Shown here: in pieces, positions 42,636 to 51,184 of the stretch
How positions within the stretch are numbered: position 1 is the first letter of the stretch
How the letters are laid out: the number at the start of each line of letters is the position of its first letter
Assembly: GCF_029869215.1 (NCBI RefSeq)
Contig: NZ_JARWPM010000445.1
Coordinates: 1-64,000 of the forward strand
DNA: 64,000 bases
DNA from: Nocardia carnea
GTDB taxonomy: Bacteria > Actinomycetota > Actinomycetes > Mycobacteriales > Mycobacteriaceae
Direction of reading: 5' to 3'
Translations under genes and position numbers: made by a program
The notes under the pieces: model-generated
Databases searched by the model: none
Told to the model about the DNA's origin: nothing
What the model saw: the letters and a program-made list of their open reading frames with translations, nothing else

Positions 42636-43424
42636 CTACTTCATATTCGTCTTCATCTGTTCCAGGTCGACCAGAATCGGGTAACCGCTCACACTGAGCG
42701 CGTTTCCGTGTCCGGTGGAATGGATATCGAACACCGATTGGATCGCGGCGTAGAAACCCTGCACATCCATCGTCTGGTTCACCGCGCGCTTGGCCTGCCG
42801 CAGCCCGAACGGCGGCATCTGCGCGATCTGCCCCGCCAGTTCCGCGGTCTTGGCCGGCAGTTCCGCGAGCGGCACCACCATATTCACCATCCCGGCCTGC
42901 TCGGCTTCCGCGGCGGTCACCGGACGGCCGGTGAACAGGATCTCCTTGGCCTTGCGATGTCCGAGTTCCCAGGTGTGCCCGTGGTATTCGACCCCGCCGA
43001 TACCCATCATCGCCACCGGATCGGAGAACAGCGCGTTGTCCGCGGCGACGATGAGATCACACGGCCAGCACAGCATGAGCCCGCCCGCGATACAGCGGCC
43101 CTGTACCGCCGCGATCGAGGGTTTGGGCACATTCCGCCACCGCAGCGTGTATTCCAGATACCGGCGGCTCTCCGTCTGATAGATCCAGTCGAGTGTGATC
43201 TTCTCCGGTTTGGGCCAGCTGTCGTCTTTGAGGTCGTGCCCGGCCGAGAAATGTTTTCCGGCCGCGTTCAAGACGATCACCACGGCGTCTTCGTCGTTCG
43301 CGGCCCGGGTCCACGCGGCGTCCAACTCGTCGAGCAGTGCCGAATTCTGGGCATTGGCCGCCTCGGGGCGGTTCAGCGTGATCGTCGCGATTTTATCGGC
43401 GACCGAATAGTCGATATAGGACAA
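42636..43424 (-). CDS. Crotonase-family protein without hydratase glutamates
   Basis: 262-residue crotonase. The oxyanion-hole segment HFSAGHDL is clear, but the two catalytic positions read IAGGLMLCWPCD and FSDPVAMMGIGG, with Met and Val instead of Glu. It has a long insert after the first motif (KPEKITLDWIYQTESRRYLE) not found in the others. TTG 43424 with GAGGAG seven bases upstream is the best start. It is followed on the other side by a beta-type ACAD gene. Reaction unknown. Confidence 0.8.
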   Translation of the reverse strand: MSYIDYSVADKIATITLNRPEAANAQNSALLDELDAAWTRAANDEDAVVIVLNAAGKHFSAGHDLKDDSWPKPEKITLDWIYQTESRRYLEYTLRWRNVPKPSIAAVQGRCIAGGLMLCWPCDLIVAADNALFSDPVAMMGIGGVEYHGHTWELGHRKAKEILFTGRPVTAAEAEQAGMVNMVVPLAELPAKTAELAGQIAQMPPFGLRQAKRAVNQTMDVQGFYAAIQSVFDIHSTGHGNALSVSGYPILVDLEQMKTNMK

Positions 43425-43545
43425 AACAGTGCTCCTCGGTTCCGGGGTGCACCGGGCGCGTGCCGTACCCGATGCTCGTATTCGGTTTGCTGTGCCACCC
43501 GGCACCGGTCACCGGCGCCCGGGCACGCACCCATGATGTCGCCGA

Positions 43546-44544
43546 TCAATGCCGGGCGGCGAGGTACTCCCGGGCCACTACGGCGCGGTGTTCGGCCGCG
43601 CCGCCGAAGAGCAGTTCCCCGGCCTTGGCCCGTTTGATCGCGAACTGCAGGTCGTTTTCCCAGGTGAACCCCATGGCACCGAACAGTTGCACGCCGTGCC
43701 GGAAAACCACCGATTGACATTCCCCCGCCGACGCCTTGGCCATCGCCGCCGCCGACCGGCGGCGCGGATCGTCTTCCGCCAGGCACAGCGCCGCGAAATA
43801 TCCCAGCGCCCGCGCCCGTTCGATGGCCAGATGCATATCGGCGGCCTTGTGCTGCACCGCCTGGAACGCGCCGATCGCGGTGCCGAACTGCTGCCGGGTG
43901 CGCACATGGTCGAGGACGAGATCGAGCACGCGCTGGCAGGCGCCGACCGTGGTCAGCGCCAGGCCGGTCAGGGCCAGTTGCCGGGCGCGCTCGGGATCGG
44001 CGGCGGTGCGGTCGGCATCGGTGACCCGCACGTTGTCGAACGTGACCTCCGCGATGTGCAGCACCGGATCGAAAACCTCGATCCGCCGGGCGGTGGCGGC
44101 CTCCGCGGGAACCACGAAGACCCCGGCGGCGGTGACCACTGCCAGGCGATCACCACGGTCGCCGTCGAGGACGTGGCCCGCGGTACCGCGCAGCAGCCAG
44201 CCCGCGCCGTCGCGGACCGCGGTCACCCCCTCGAACACCGCGGCGCCGGGTGCTTCCGGGGCGCCGGAAGCACCTGCCAGCGGCGCGAATTGGGTCATCG
44301 TGGCAAGATAGGGCGTCGGGTCGGTGGCCCGGCCCAGGCCCTCGAGCACGATCCCGAGCTCCACGGCCGCTTCCGGTTCCACGAGTTCGGTCCAGCCGAG
44401 CTCGACGTAGGTCTTCCAGAGCCGGCCCGGATCCGCACCGGAGTCCACGATCTCCCGGATCACCGTGGCGGGGCATTCCTTGGCGGTGACTTCGCGGACC
44501 GTATCGCGGAGCAGCCGTTGATCGGCATCGAACTCGAAGAGCAT
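43546..44544 (-). CDS. Acyl-CoA dehydrogenase, beta-type subunit without adjacent partner
   Basis: 332-residue ACAD-like protein: VRTRQQFGTAIGAFQAVQHK and GVQLFGAMGFTWENDLQFAI show the fold, but no base glutamate is seen in helix G (LALTGLALTTVG) and the end reads LLFGGAAEHR. This is the non-catalytic type, yet no alpha-type ACAD gene is next to it. Its partner must be elsewhere, or it acts alone. ATG 44544 has AGGAGGAG upstream. It is read away from operator pair D. Confidence 0.82.
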   Translation of the reverse strand: MLFEFDADQRLLRDTVREVTAKECPATVIREIVDSGADPGRLWKTYVELGWTELVEPEAAVELGIVLEGLGRATDPTPYLATMTQFAPLAGASGAPEAPGAAVFEGVTAVRDGAGWLLRGTAGHVLDGDRGDRLAVVTAAGVFVVPAEAATARRIEVFDPVLHIAEVTFDNVRVTDADRTAADPERARQLALTGLALTTVGACQRVLDLVLDHVRTRQQFGTAIGAFQAVQHKAADMHLAIERARALGYFAALCLAEDDPRRRSAAAMAKASAGECQSVVFRHGVQLFGAMGFTWENDLQFAIKRAKAGELLFGGAAEHRAVVAREYLAARH

Positions 44545-44582
44545 CCGGGCTCCTCCTGCTGGGCGGGTTGCGTTACGTTCAG

Positions 44583-44619
44583 GAGAATAGCATTCTCTTG
44601 AGATGAAATTAATAGTCTC
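44583..44619. promoter_or_regulatory. Operators between ACAD and TetR (site pair D)
   Basis: GAGAATAGCATTCTC (44583-44597) is a perfect copy of the palindrome. GAAATTAATAGTCTC (44605-44619) is a weaker copy with its centre 22 bp away. They lie 39 bp upstream of the minus-strand ACAD and about 110 bp upstream of the plus-strand TetR gene, so they could control both. TAGCAT in the centre of the first site can serve as a -10 element. Confidence 0.75.
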
Positions 44620-44727
44620 CTCAACGGTGCGAACACCGGACGTGCCTGCCCGGACATGGGACGTTCTCCGGTACAGTGCACCCATGTTCTCCACATATGG
44701 GATCGATGGGATCGGACGGGCCAGCCG

Positions 44728-45378
44728 GTGACCAGCCCAAGCGAAGAACCGGCCTGGAAGCAGCGCGCCGTAGAGCGCTCCATCCGCACCGCGAAGCTGC
44801 GCGCCGAACAACGCGTGCAGCGCTTTCTCGATGCCGCCCAGGCGATCATCACCGAAAAGGGCACCACGGATTTCACGGTCCAAGAGGTCGTGGACCGGTC
44901 CAAACAGTCGCTGCGCAGCTTCTACCTGCAGTTCGACGGTAAACACGAACTACTGCTGGCACTGTTCGAAGACGCCCTGAGCCGGACGGCCGATCAGATC
45001 CGGGCCGCCGTCGCGGGTAAGGACAACGCCCTGGACCGGCTGCAGCTCGCCGTGGAACTGCTCTACGAACTGTGCCGCCCGGACCCCACCGCGCAGCGTC
45101 CGCTGTTCACCGATTTCGCGCCGCAGCTGCTGGTCAGCCATCCCGCACAGGTGAAAGTCGCGCATACGCCGCTGGTCGTACTGTTCACGGAACTGATGAT
45201 CGACGCCGACAAGGACGACCTGCTGCGCGAGGAAGTGAATCCGCGCCGGATGGCCGCCATGGTGATGCAGACGGTGATGTTCACGGCCCAGTCCAACGGG
45301 GGAATCGACGACGAGACCACGCACCCGATCTCGGCCGAGGAGATCTGGGAGTTCTGCGCGCGCGGATTCGCCCGCTGA
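44728..45378 (+). CDS. TetR-family transcriptional regulator
   Basis: 216-residue TetR protein. The HTH is RVQRFLDAAQAIITEKGTTD then TVQEVVDRSKQSLRSFYLQF, with KHELLLALFEDAL after it. About 20 basic residues precede the HTH. GTG 44728 was chosen; upstream codons are not conserved-looking. It is next to operator pair D and only 54 bp before the thioesterase, which has its own copy of the palindrome. It is the second candidate regulator of the window-wide palindrome. Confidence 0.88.
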   Translation: MTSPSEEPAWKQRAVERSIRTAKLRAEQRVQRFLDAAQAIITEKGTTDFTVQEVVDRSKQSLRSFYLQFDGKHELLLALFEDALSRTADQIRAAVAGKDNALDRLQLAVELLYELCRPDPTAQRPLFTDFAPQLLVSHPAQVKVAHTPLVVLFTELMIDADKDDLLREEVNPRRMAAMVMQTVMFTAQSNGGIDDETTHPISAEEIWEFCARGFAR

Positions 45379-45386
45379 ATCCTTGC

Positions 45387-45401
45387 GAGAATAACGTTCT
45401 C
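45387..45401. promoter_or_regulatory. Single operator before the TesB thioesterase
   Basis: GAGAATAACGTTCTC is a copy of the palindrome with one changed base (GTTCTC instead of ATTCTC) between the TetR stop (45378) and the thioesterase ATG (45433). No convincing second site is seen at 21-22 bp; GAGATACGGGTTTAC at 45409 shares only part of one half. TAACGT in its centre is a poor -10. Confidence 0.68.
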
Positions 45402-45432
45402 CAAACCGGAGATACGGGTTTACACTCGGTGT

Positions 45433-46287
45433 ATGCCCGATCTCTGGACCGATCTACTCGCCTGTATGGACCTGCGCCTGCGCCCCACCGCACCGCAGAC
45501 CGACGACGACGCCCCGGCGCCCGCCCCCGACCCGCAGGCCACCCTGTCGGTCTTCGAGGGCCCCAATCAGCAGCTGGAATACCACCGGCTCTTCGGTGGT
45601 CAGCTGCTGGCCCAGTTCCTGCGTGCGGCCGTTTTCGCCTGCCCGGACAAAACGGTGAAGTCCGTGCACGTCATCTTCGCCCGCGAGGGCAAAAGCGATG
45701 CCCCGGTCTACTACGTGGTGCAACCGCAGCACCGCGGCCGCTCCTTCGCGACACTGACCATCGTCGCCCGGCAGAAGGGCGATGTGATCGCCACCGCGCT
45801 GCTGTCGATGACCGCGCTGGAAGACGGGCGGGAGAACCAGGAGATCGCCGCGGTGCCGCCGGTGCCGGGGCCCGAGCACACCGTCGAGATCGGCCTGATC
45901 CCGTGGGAGACCCGGTCGCTCACCGATCTGAGCGATAAGGCGGCCGGCCCGGCCGAATACGACCTGTGGATGCGCACCCCCGAGGTGGGTGCCGAACTCG
46001 CCCCCGGGCTCGTGTCCTACGCCACCGATCTGAACGTGATCGGTACGGTGCTGCGCCCGATCGAAGGTTTCGACCACAGCGGCAACGGCACCGAGTTCAC
46101 CTCCGCCACCACCTCGCACACCCTGTGGTTCCACCGCCCGTTCCGTAGCGACGACTGGTTGCTACTGCGGCACGAGGGTCTGGTGATGGCACACGGCCGT
46201 GCCTACGGCCGCGGCGATGTGCTCACCGCGGACGGCACCCTGGTCGCCTCGTTCGCCCAGGAAGCCCTGCTCCGTTTCCGGCCCTGA
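45433..46287 (+). CDS. tesB: Acyl-CoA thioesterase II (TesB type)
   Basis: 284-residue double-hotdog thioesterase: QQLEYHRLFGGQLLAQFLRA at the N-terminal hotdog, HRGRSFATLTIVARQKG, and a C-terminal half with SATTSHTLWFHRPFRSDDWL followed by AYGRGDVLTADGTLVASFAQ. TesB enzymes hydrolyse acyl-CoA to free acid and CoA, probably relieving CoA trapping when intermediates pile up. It directly follows the TetR gene and has its own operator. Confidence 0.9.
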   Translation: MPDLWTDLLACMDLRLRPTAPQTDDDAPAPAPDPQATLSVFEGPNQQLEYHRLFGGQLLAQFLRAAVFACPDKTVKSVHVIFAREGKSDAPVYYVVQPQHRGRSFATLTIVARQKGDVIATALLSMTALEDGRENQEIAAVPPVPGPEHTVEIGLIPWETRSLTDLSDKAAGPAEYDLWMRTPEVGAELAPGLVSYATDLNVIGTVLRPIEGFDHSGNGTEFTSATTSHTLWFHRPFRSDDWLLLRHEGLVMAHGRAYGRGDVLTADGTLVASFAQEALLRFRP

Positions 46288-46320
46288 GCCCGGCCGGCAC
46301 GCACAACCGATAGGCATCCG

Positions 46321-47400
46321 ATGCATCCTTCACCCCTGGCGACCCCGACGGCGCGGCCTGCCACAACGTTGCGAGTCGCGCAATGGGCCACCGGCACGAT
46401 CGGCTCCCGCACCCTGCGCGGAATCGTCGAACACCCGGAACTCGTTCTGACGGGCGTGTATTCACACACTCCGGAGAAACAGGGTCGCGATGCGGCCGAA
46501 CTGTGTGGGTCGCGAACACCGACCGGCGTCCGCGCTACCGGCGAGATCGACGAAATACTGCGCGACGCTCCGGATTGTGTGCTCTACACGCCGCAGACCT
46601 GCGATATCGACGAGGTGTGCCGGATACTGGCGGCCGGTACGAATATCGTGACCACCGCCGGCGTCTTCCACCATCCCGGCAGTATGGACCCGGCGGTGCG
46701 GGCGCGGGTGGAGGCGGCGTGCACCACCGGCGGTACCTCGATCCACAGCACCGGTAGCAGCCCGGGTTTCATCACCGAAGCCGTGCCGATGGTGCTGACA
46801 TCGATCCAGCGGAGTCTGGACATGCTCACCATCCAGGAGTTCGCGGATCTGTCCCGGCGCGATTCGCCGGGAATCCTGTTCGATGTCATGGGATTCGGTG
46901 GCCCGCCGGGCGAGTTCGCCCAGGGCCGGCTGGATCATCTGCGCAACAGCTTCGGTCCGTCCCTGCGGCTGCTCGCCGACGGGATCGGGCTTCCGCTGGA
47001 CGACGTGACCGCCACGGGCGAGGTCGCCATCGCGACCCGCACCTTCGAGATCGCCGCCGGCACAATCCCCGAGGGAACCGTTGCCGCCCAGCGCATCACG
47101 ATCTCCGGAGTGCATCGGGGCCGCACAGTGCTCCGCTTCCAGGCCGTCTGGCATTGCGGGGCCCAGGCCGAGACCGAATGGGAGATCCGCCCGACCGGCT
47201 GGCATCTCAGCGTACGAGGCGACGCACCGCTCGAGATCGATATGGTCTTCCCGTTCCCCCTCGACCGGATGGCCGAACACTCCCCCGCCTACACCGCGAA
47301 CCGGGCCGTCAACGCGGTCCGCTACGTCTGCGCCGCGGCTCCCGGGATCCGCACCGTCCTCGACCTGCCCCCGATCACCGCGACGCTGGGACCACGATGA
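46321..47400 (+). CDS. DapB-like NAD(P)-dependent dehydrogenase family protein
   Basis: 359-residue protein with an N-terminal Rossmann fold (LRVAQWATGTIGSRTLRGI, ELVLTGVYSHTPEKQGRDA) and a C-terminal half as in the actinobacterial dihydrodipicolinate-reductase-like/2,4-diaminopentanoate-dehydrogenase-like group (TGSSPGFITEAVPMVLTSI). The members of this group have few known substrates. It follows tesB by 33 bp and overlaps the next gene by 4 bp, so it probably belongs to the same unit. Confidence 0.75.
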   Translation: MHPSPLATPTARPATTLRVAQWATGTIGSRTLRGIVEHPELVLTGVYSHTPEKQGRDAAELCGSRTPTGVRATGEIDEILRDAPDCVLYTPQTCDIDEVCRILAAGTNIVTTAGVFHHPGSMDPAVRARVEAACTTGGTSIHSTGSSPGFITEAVPMVLTSIQRSLDMLTIQEFADLSRRDSPGILFDVMGFGGPPGEFAQGRLDHLRNSFGPSLRLLADGIGLPLDDVTATGEVAIATRTFEIAAGTIPEGTVAAQRITISGVHRGRTVLRFQAVWHCGAQAETEWEIRPTGWHLSVRGDAPLEIDMVFPFPLDRMAEHSPAYTANRAVNAVRYVCAAAPGIRTVLDLPPITATLGPR

Positions 47401-47810
47401 ACGAGTACGAAGCGATCCGCACCCTGAAGGCCCGCTATTTCCGTCTGATGGACACCAAGGACTGGGCGGGTTTCCGGGAGCTGTTCTGCGACGACGTCGT
47501 CATCGACGTCACCGGCTCGGGCGGCGAAGTGATCACCGGCGCCGACGAATTCCTCGCCTTCCTCACTCCCCGGATCGGCGACGCGATCACCATCCACCAC
47601 GGCCACACCCCGGAGATCGAACTGCTCTCCGACACCGCGGCCACCGGAATCTGGGCCATGGAAGACCGCCTCGTTTTCCCCGACGGCACCCGAATCCACG
47701 GCTTCGGCCACTACCACGAAACCTACGCGAAGTCCGGGGACCGGTGGCGCATCCGCACCCAGCGCCTGACCCGCCTCCACCTGGACGTCACACCTCCACC
47801 CGGCGCATGA
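47397..47810 (+). CDS. SnoaL-like (NTF2-fold) protein
   Basis: 137-residue NTF2-fold protein (AIRTLKARYFRLMDTKDWAG, FCDDVVIDVTG, GFGHYHETYAKSGDRWRI). It overlaps the dehydrogenase gene by 4 bp (ATGA). It is related in fold but not closely in sequence to the SnoaL-like protein at 38245. The role may be cyclase, dehydratase or accessory; no catalytic residues can be asserted. Confidence 0.8.
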   Translation: MNEYEAIRTLKARYFRLMDTKDWAGFRELFCDDVVIDVTGSGGEVITGADEFLAFLTPRIGDAITIHHGHTPEIELLSDTAATGIWAMEDRLVFPDGTRIHGFGHYHETYAKSGDRWRIRTQRLTRLHLDVTPPPGA

Positions 47811-47935
47811 ACGCCAGTGTGTAGCAGTAGCTTCCGATCTTTCGTTCGACCACGCTGACCAGCTCACAGCTTCGGCACCAGGGCCGTGGCGGATAGGGCA
47901 CCGGAACCACCACACCGTTCAACACGGCGAACACA
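47788..47935 (-). CDS. Possible small Cys-containing protein
   Basis: A 48-codon frame from GTG 47935 ends in PRPWCRSCELVSVVERKIGS and a short C-terminal part with one more Cys. The C-x2-C pair looks deliberate, but the third-position GC is lower than in neighbouring genes and there is no clear ribosome binding site. It overlaps the end of the SnoaL-like gene by 23 bp. It may be a remnant of a larger gene or chance. Confidence 0.25.
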
Positions 47936-48002
47936 TCGAAAACAGGCCCGGGTGCGGGAGCATCGCACCGCCCGGCAGGTGGTTGTAAGCAGTGTGGTCA
48001 TG

Positions 48003-49052
48003 TCATTGCGAACCGCCGCTTTCGGCGTACCCGGCTATCGCGGCAGGTATCTCCGTACCCACTGATGCCAGAAGTTCCGCGGCTGTGTACGGATCACACC
48101 GACCGGCGGCGACCGCGCAGGCCAGCGTTTCGAGTTCGGGACGGGCGCGCAGCCTACTGTGCGCCAGCGACAGAATCTGCGACCGCGCCCGGGCGGCGCG
48201 CCGGGCGGCGGTATCGGCGCGGTGATGCTCGTCGATGGTCGTGACCAGTTCGGGTATCCCGGTGCCGTCCGCGGCGATCGCGGTGAGAATCGGTACATCG
48301 GACTCGGCCCGCAACTCGCGCACCGTCTGATCGGCGGCCGGGCGGTCGGCCTTGTTGACGACCAGCAGATCGGCCACCTCCAGCAATCCGGCCTTCGCGG
48401 CCTGCACCGCATCGCCGGCACCCGGGGTGAGGACCACGACGGTCGGATCGGCCACGGCGGCGATCTCGATTTCCGACTGCCCCACACCCACCGATTCGAT
48501 CACCACGAGGTCGTAGGCCAGCGCGGCGAGCAACCGGATCGCCGCGGGGACGGCGGCCGACAACCCACCCAGATGCCCGCGCGTGGCCATCGAGCGGATC
48601 AGCACCTGCGGATCGTCGATATGCGCGGCCATCCGGATCCGGTCGCCGAGCAGGGCGCCACCGCTGTAGGGCGAGGACGGGTCCACGGCCAGCACCGCCA
48701 CCCGCAGGCCCTGCGCTCGATACGCCGAGACCAGGGCGGCGATGGTGGTGGATTTTCCGGCGCCCGGTGGTCCGGTGATCCCGACGACCCGGATCGTCGC
48801 GGCCGCCAGCAACCCCAGCACTTCGTCCCGCCGGTCACCTTCGATCAGGGTCAGCAACCGCCCGGCCGCGCGCACCGACCCGGCGCGCGCGGCGGATATG
48901 AGCTCGGCCGGCTCCCCGGTGAACCCTCCGGCAGCTGTTCCGGCGGCGAAACCTCCGGCAGCGGGGTCCGCGGCGCCGCCTGCGATACCTGCCCCCGCGT
49001 CGCCGCTTCCCGCACGGTGAGTCCCCATTTCCCCGTGGCCTCGATCATTCAC
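48003..49052 (-). CDS. meaB: MeaB/ArgK-type GTPase, mutase chaperone
   Basis: 349-residue G3E-type GTPase of the MeaB group, which protects and reloads B12-dependent acyl-CoA mutases. Walker A GPPGAGKST (94-102), VDPSSPYSGGALLGDRIRM, RSMATRGHLGGLS, IESVGVGQSE and NKAD are all present. The first ~50 residues are low complexity. GTG 49052 with GGAGGGAGG upstream was chosen; the open frame further upstream is not MeaB-like. No mutase gene is nearby, so it serves one encoded elsewhere. Propionyl-CoA from the pathway would feed methylmalonyl-CoA mutase. Confidence 0.92.
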   Translation of the reverse strand: MNDRGHGEMGTHRAGSGDAGAGIAGGAADPAAGGFAAGTAAGGFTGEPAELISAARAGSVRAAGRLLTLIEGDRRDEVLGLLAAATIRVVGITGPPGAGKSTTIAALVSAYRAQGLRVAVLAVDPSSPYSGGALLGDRIRMAAHIDDPQVLIRSMATRGHLGGLSAAVPAAIRLLAALAYDLVVIESVGVGQSEIEIAAVADPTVVVLTPGAGDAVQAAKAGLLEVADLLVVNKADRPAADQTVRELRAESDVPILTAIAADGTGIPELVTTIDEHHRADTAARRAARARSQILSLAHSRLRARPELETLACAVAAGRCDPYTAAELLASVGTEIPAAIAGYAESGGSQ

Positions 49053-49170
49053 TGCTGCCTCCCTCCGCTCCGTTCCCCGGCACCGGGCCGTCGCCGGCCA
49101 CCCACCTCGCCGCCGAACCCGAACGGTTCCCGAGCCCGGACCGCGGCGGCGGAGATCATGACCTGTGTAC

Positions 49171-50319
49171 TCACGCAGCGGTGACGTCGAGCACCGTCGC
49201 CGAACCCATTCCACCGCCCGCGCACATCGCGACAATGGCCAATCCACCGCCACGGCGGCGCAATTCGTGGATCGTGGTGACGATCATGCGGGCTCCGGTG
49301 GCGGCCACCGGGTGGCCGAGGGAGCAGCCGCTGCCGTTCACGTTCACCAGGTCGGGGTTCAGGTCGAGGGCGCGGACGGCGGCGATCGGTACCGAGGCGA
49401 ATGCCTCGTTGATCTCGAAGAGTTTCACTTCGCTCAGCGAGATCCCGGCCCTCTGTGCGGCCTTGGTGATCGCTTCGATCGGGGCCAGGCCGGTATCGGC
49501 GGGGTCGACGCCCACCGACGCCCAGGACCGCACGGTGGCCAGTGCGGGCAGGCCCAGTTCGTCACTGGCGACGGTGAGCAAGGCGGCGCCGTCGTTCGCG
49601 CCCGCCGCATTGCCGGCGGTGATCGAAAATCCCTCGATCTCGGGGTGCAGAACTTTCAGCGCGGCCAGTTTCTCCATGGTGGTACTACGGCGTGGGTGCT
49701 CATCCACGGAGAAAACCCCGAACGGGGTGTCGATCGGGACGACCTCGTCGTCGAACCGGCCCTCGTCGATCGCCGCGACGGCATTGCGGTGCGAGCGCAG
49801 CGCCCAGGCGTCCATTTCCTCGCGGGTGATCCCGGATTTCACGGCGGCGTTCCAGCCCACCGTGATCGACATGTCCAGGTTCGGCGCGTCCGGGCGGTCC
49901 GGGTGCGAGGGTGAGACCCACGGATCGGCCCACTCCTCCGGCCCGGTCCGGAAACGTGCCCGCGGGGCGGTGGAATCCGCATTGACCCCGCCGGCCAGCA
50001 CCAGCCGGTCCATCCCGGCGCGGATACCTGCGGCGGCCGTCTGGACGGCCGCCATCCCGGCCGCACAGTGCCGGTTCTGCGCCAGACCCGGCACACCGGT
50101 GAGCCCCGCGGTGATCGCGGCGTGGCGGGCGATCACCCCACCGCCGTATCGCCCCTCGCCGAGGAGCAGATCATCGACCGGGACGTCGGTGTGCAGCTGT
50201 TTTGCCGTCGCCTCGACCACGTGATGGGCCAGATCGAAAGCGGTGGTTTCGCGCAGGGTGCCCTTGCGGGCGGTACCGATCGGGGTGCGTAACGCGGATA
50301 CGATCACGGCTTCGGGCAT
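49171..50319 (-). CDS. Thiolase family acetyl-CoA acyltransferase
   Basis: 382-residue thiolase: nucleophile in NRHCAAGMAAV, then FEINEAFASVPIAA, SLGHPVAATGAR and the second cysteine MCAGGGMGSA. It is a different subtype from the thiolase at 23741 (NRACGSS). ATG 50319 is 48 bp from operator pair E. Divergent from the 3-hydroxyacyl-CoA dehydrogenase-like SDR. Together these would carry out the last two steps of a beta-oxidation round. Confidence 0.92.
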   Translation of the reverse strand: MPEAVIVSALRTPIGTARKGTLRETTAFDLAHHVVEATAKQLHTDVPVDDLLLGEGRYGGGVIARHAAITAGLTGVPGLAQNRHCAAGMAAVQTAAAGIRAGMDRLVLAGGVNADSTAPRARFRTGPEEWADPWVSPSHPDRPDAPNLDMSITVGWNAAVKSGITREEMDAWALRSHRNAVAAIDEGRFDDEVVPIDTPFGVFSVDEHPRRSTTMEKLAALKVLHPEIEGFSITAGNAAGANDGAALLTVASDELGLPALATVRSWASVGVDPADTGLAPIEAITKAAQRAGISLSEVKLFEINEAFASVPIAAVRALDLNPDLVNVNGSGCSLGHPVAATGARMIVTTIHELRRRGGGLAIVAMCAGGGMGSATVLDVTAA

Positions 50320-50366
50320 CAGTTATCTCCAGTTTCCGCCACGTCGACGATCTTGCCGATATACAT

Positions 50367-50403
50367 GAGAATAGTATTCTCTCAATCTGAGAGCGATAAT
50401 CGC
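50367..50403. promoter_or_regulatory. Operators between thiolase and SDR (site pair E)
   Basis: GAGAATAGTATTCTC (50367-50381) is a perfect copy of the palindrome. GAGAGCGATAATCGC (50389-50403) is a weaker second copy, 22 bp on. The perfect site is 47 bp from the thiolase ATG (minus) and 38 bp from the SDR ATG (plus). TAGTAT at its centre is a good -10 in one direction and ATACTA in the other, so a single bound dimer could silence both genes. Confidence 0.78.
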
Positions 50404-50419
50404 AAGAGAGGGCAGCGTC

Positions 50420-51184
50420 ATGCAGATCGAAGGAAGTTCGGCGATTGTCGTCGGCGGTACGGGCGGACTCGGCGAAGCCACCGTCCGGCGGCTGCACGCG
50501 GCCGGCGCCCGCGTGGTTGTCGCCGATGTCGCCGACGACAAGGGCAAGGAACTGGCCGCCGAACTCGGAATCCGCTACGTGCACACCGACGCCACCAGCG
50601 AGGAATCGGTGCAGGCGGCCATCGAGGAAGCGAAATCCCTCGGCCCCCTGCGTATCTCGGTCGACACCCACGGCGGTCCCGCCAGCGGTGGCCGCCTGGT
50701 GGGCAAGGACGGTAAGCCACTGCCCCTCGACGGTTTCCGCACCACCATCGAGTTCTATCTGACCGCGGTGTTCAACGTGATGCGGCTGTCCGCGGCGGCC
50801 ATCGCCGAATCCGACCCCACCGAGGAGGGCGCGCGCGGGGTCATCGTGAACACGGCCTCGGTCGCCGGCTACGAGGGCCAGATCGGGCAGCTTCCCTATT
50901 CGGCCGCCAAAGGTGGCGTGATCGGCATGACCCTGGTCGCCGCCCGCGACCTCTCCCCCCTCGGTATCCGAGTCGTCACCATCGCCCCCGGCACCTTCAA
51001 CACCCCAGCCTATGGCAAGGCCGCCGACCAGCTGGAACAGTACTGGTCGCCGCAGATCCCGTTCCCGAAGCGGATGGGCCGCTCGGCGGAGTACGGGCAC
51101 CTGGTGCAGTCGATCGTGGAGAACGACTACCTCAACGGCGACGTGATCCGCCTCGACGGCGCGCTGCGGTTCCCGCCGAAGTGA
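50420..51184 (+). CDS. SDR, type II 3-hydroxyacyl-CoA dehydrogenase-like
   Basis: 254-residue SDR resembling HSD17B10-type enzymes (3-hydroxyacyl-CoA and hydroxysteroid dehydrogenases): cofactor loop VVGGTGGLGEATV, VNTASVAGYEGQIGQ, then PYSAAKGGVIGMTLVAARDL. ATG 50420. It is divergent from the thiolase with operator pair E between them, and its stop overlaps the next SDR. Confidence 0.87.
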   Translation: MQIEGSSAIVVGGTGGLGEATVRRLHAAGARVVVADVADDKGKELAAELGIRYVHTDATSEESVQAAIEEAKSLGPLRISVDTHGGPASGGRLVGKDGKPLPLDGFRTTIEFYLTAVFNVMRLSAAAIAESDPTEEGARGVIVNTASVAGYEGQIGQLPYSAAKGGVIGMTLVAARDLSPLGIRVVTIAPGTFNTPAYGKAADQLEQYWSPQIPFPKRMGRSAEYGHLVQSIVENDYLNGDVIRLDGALRFPPK

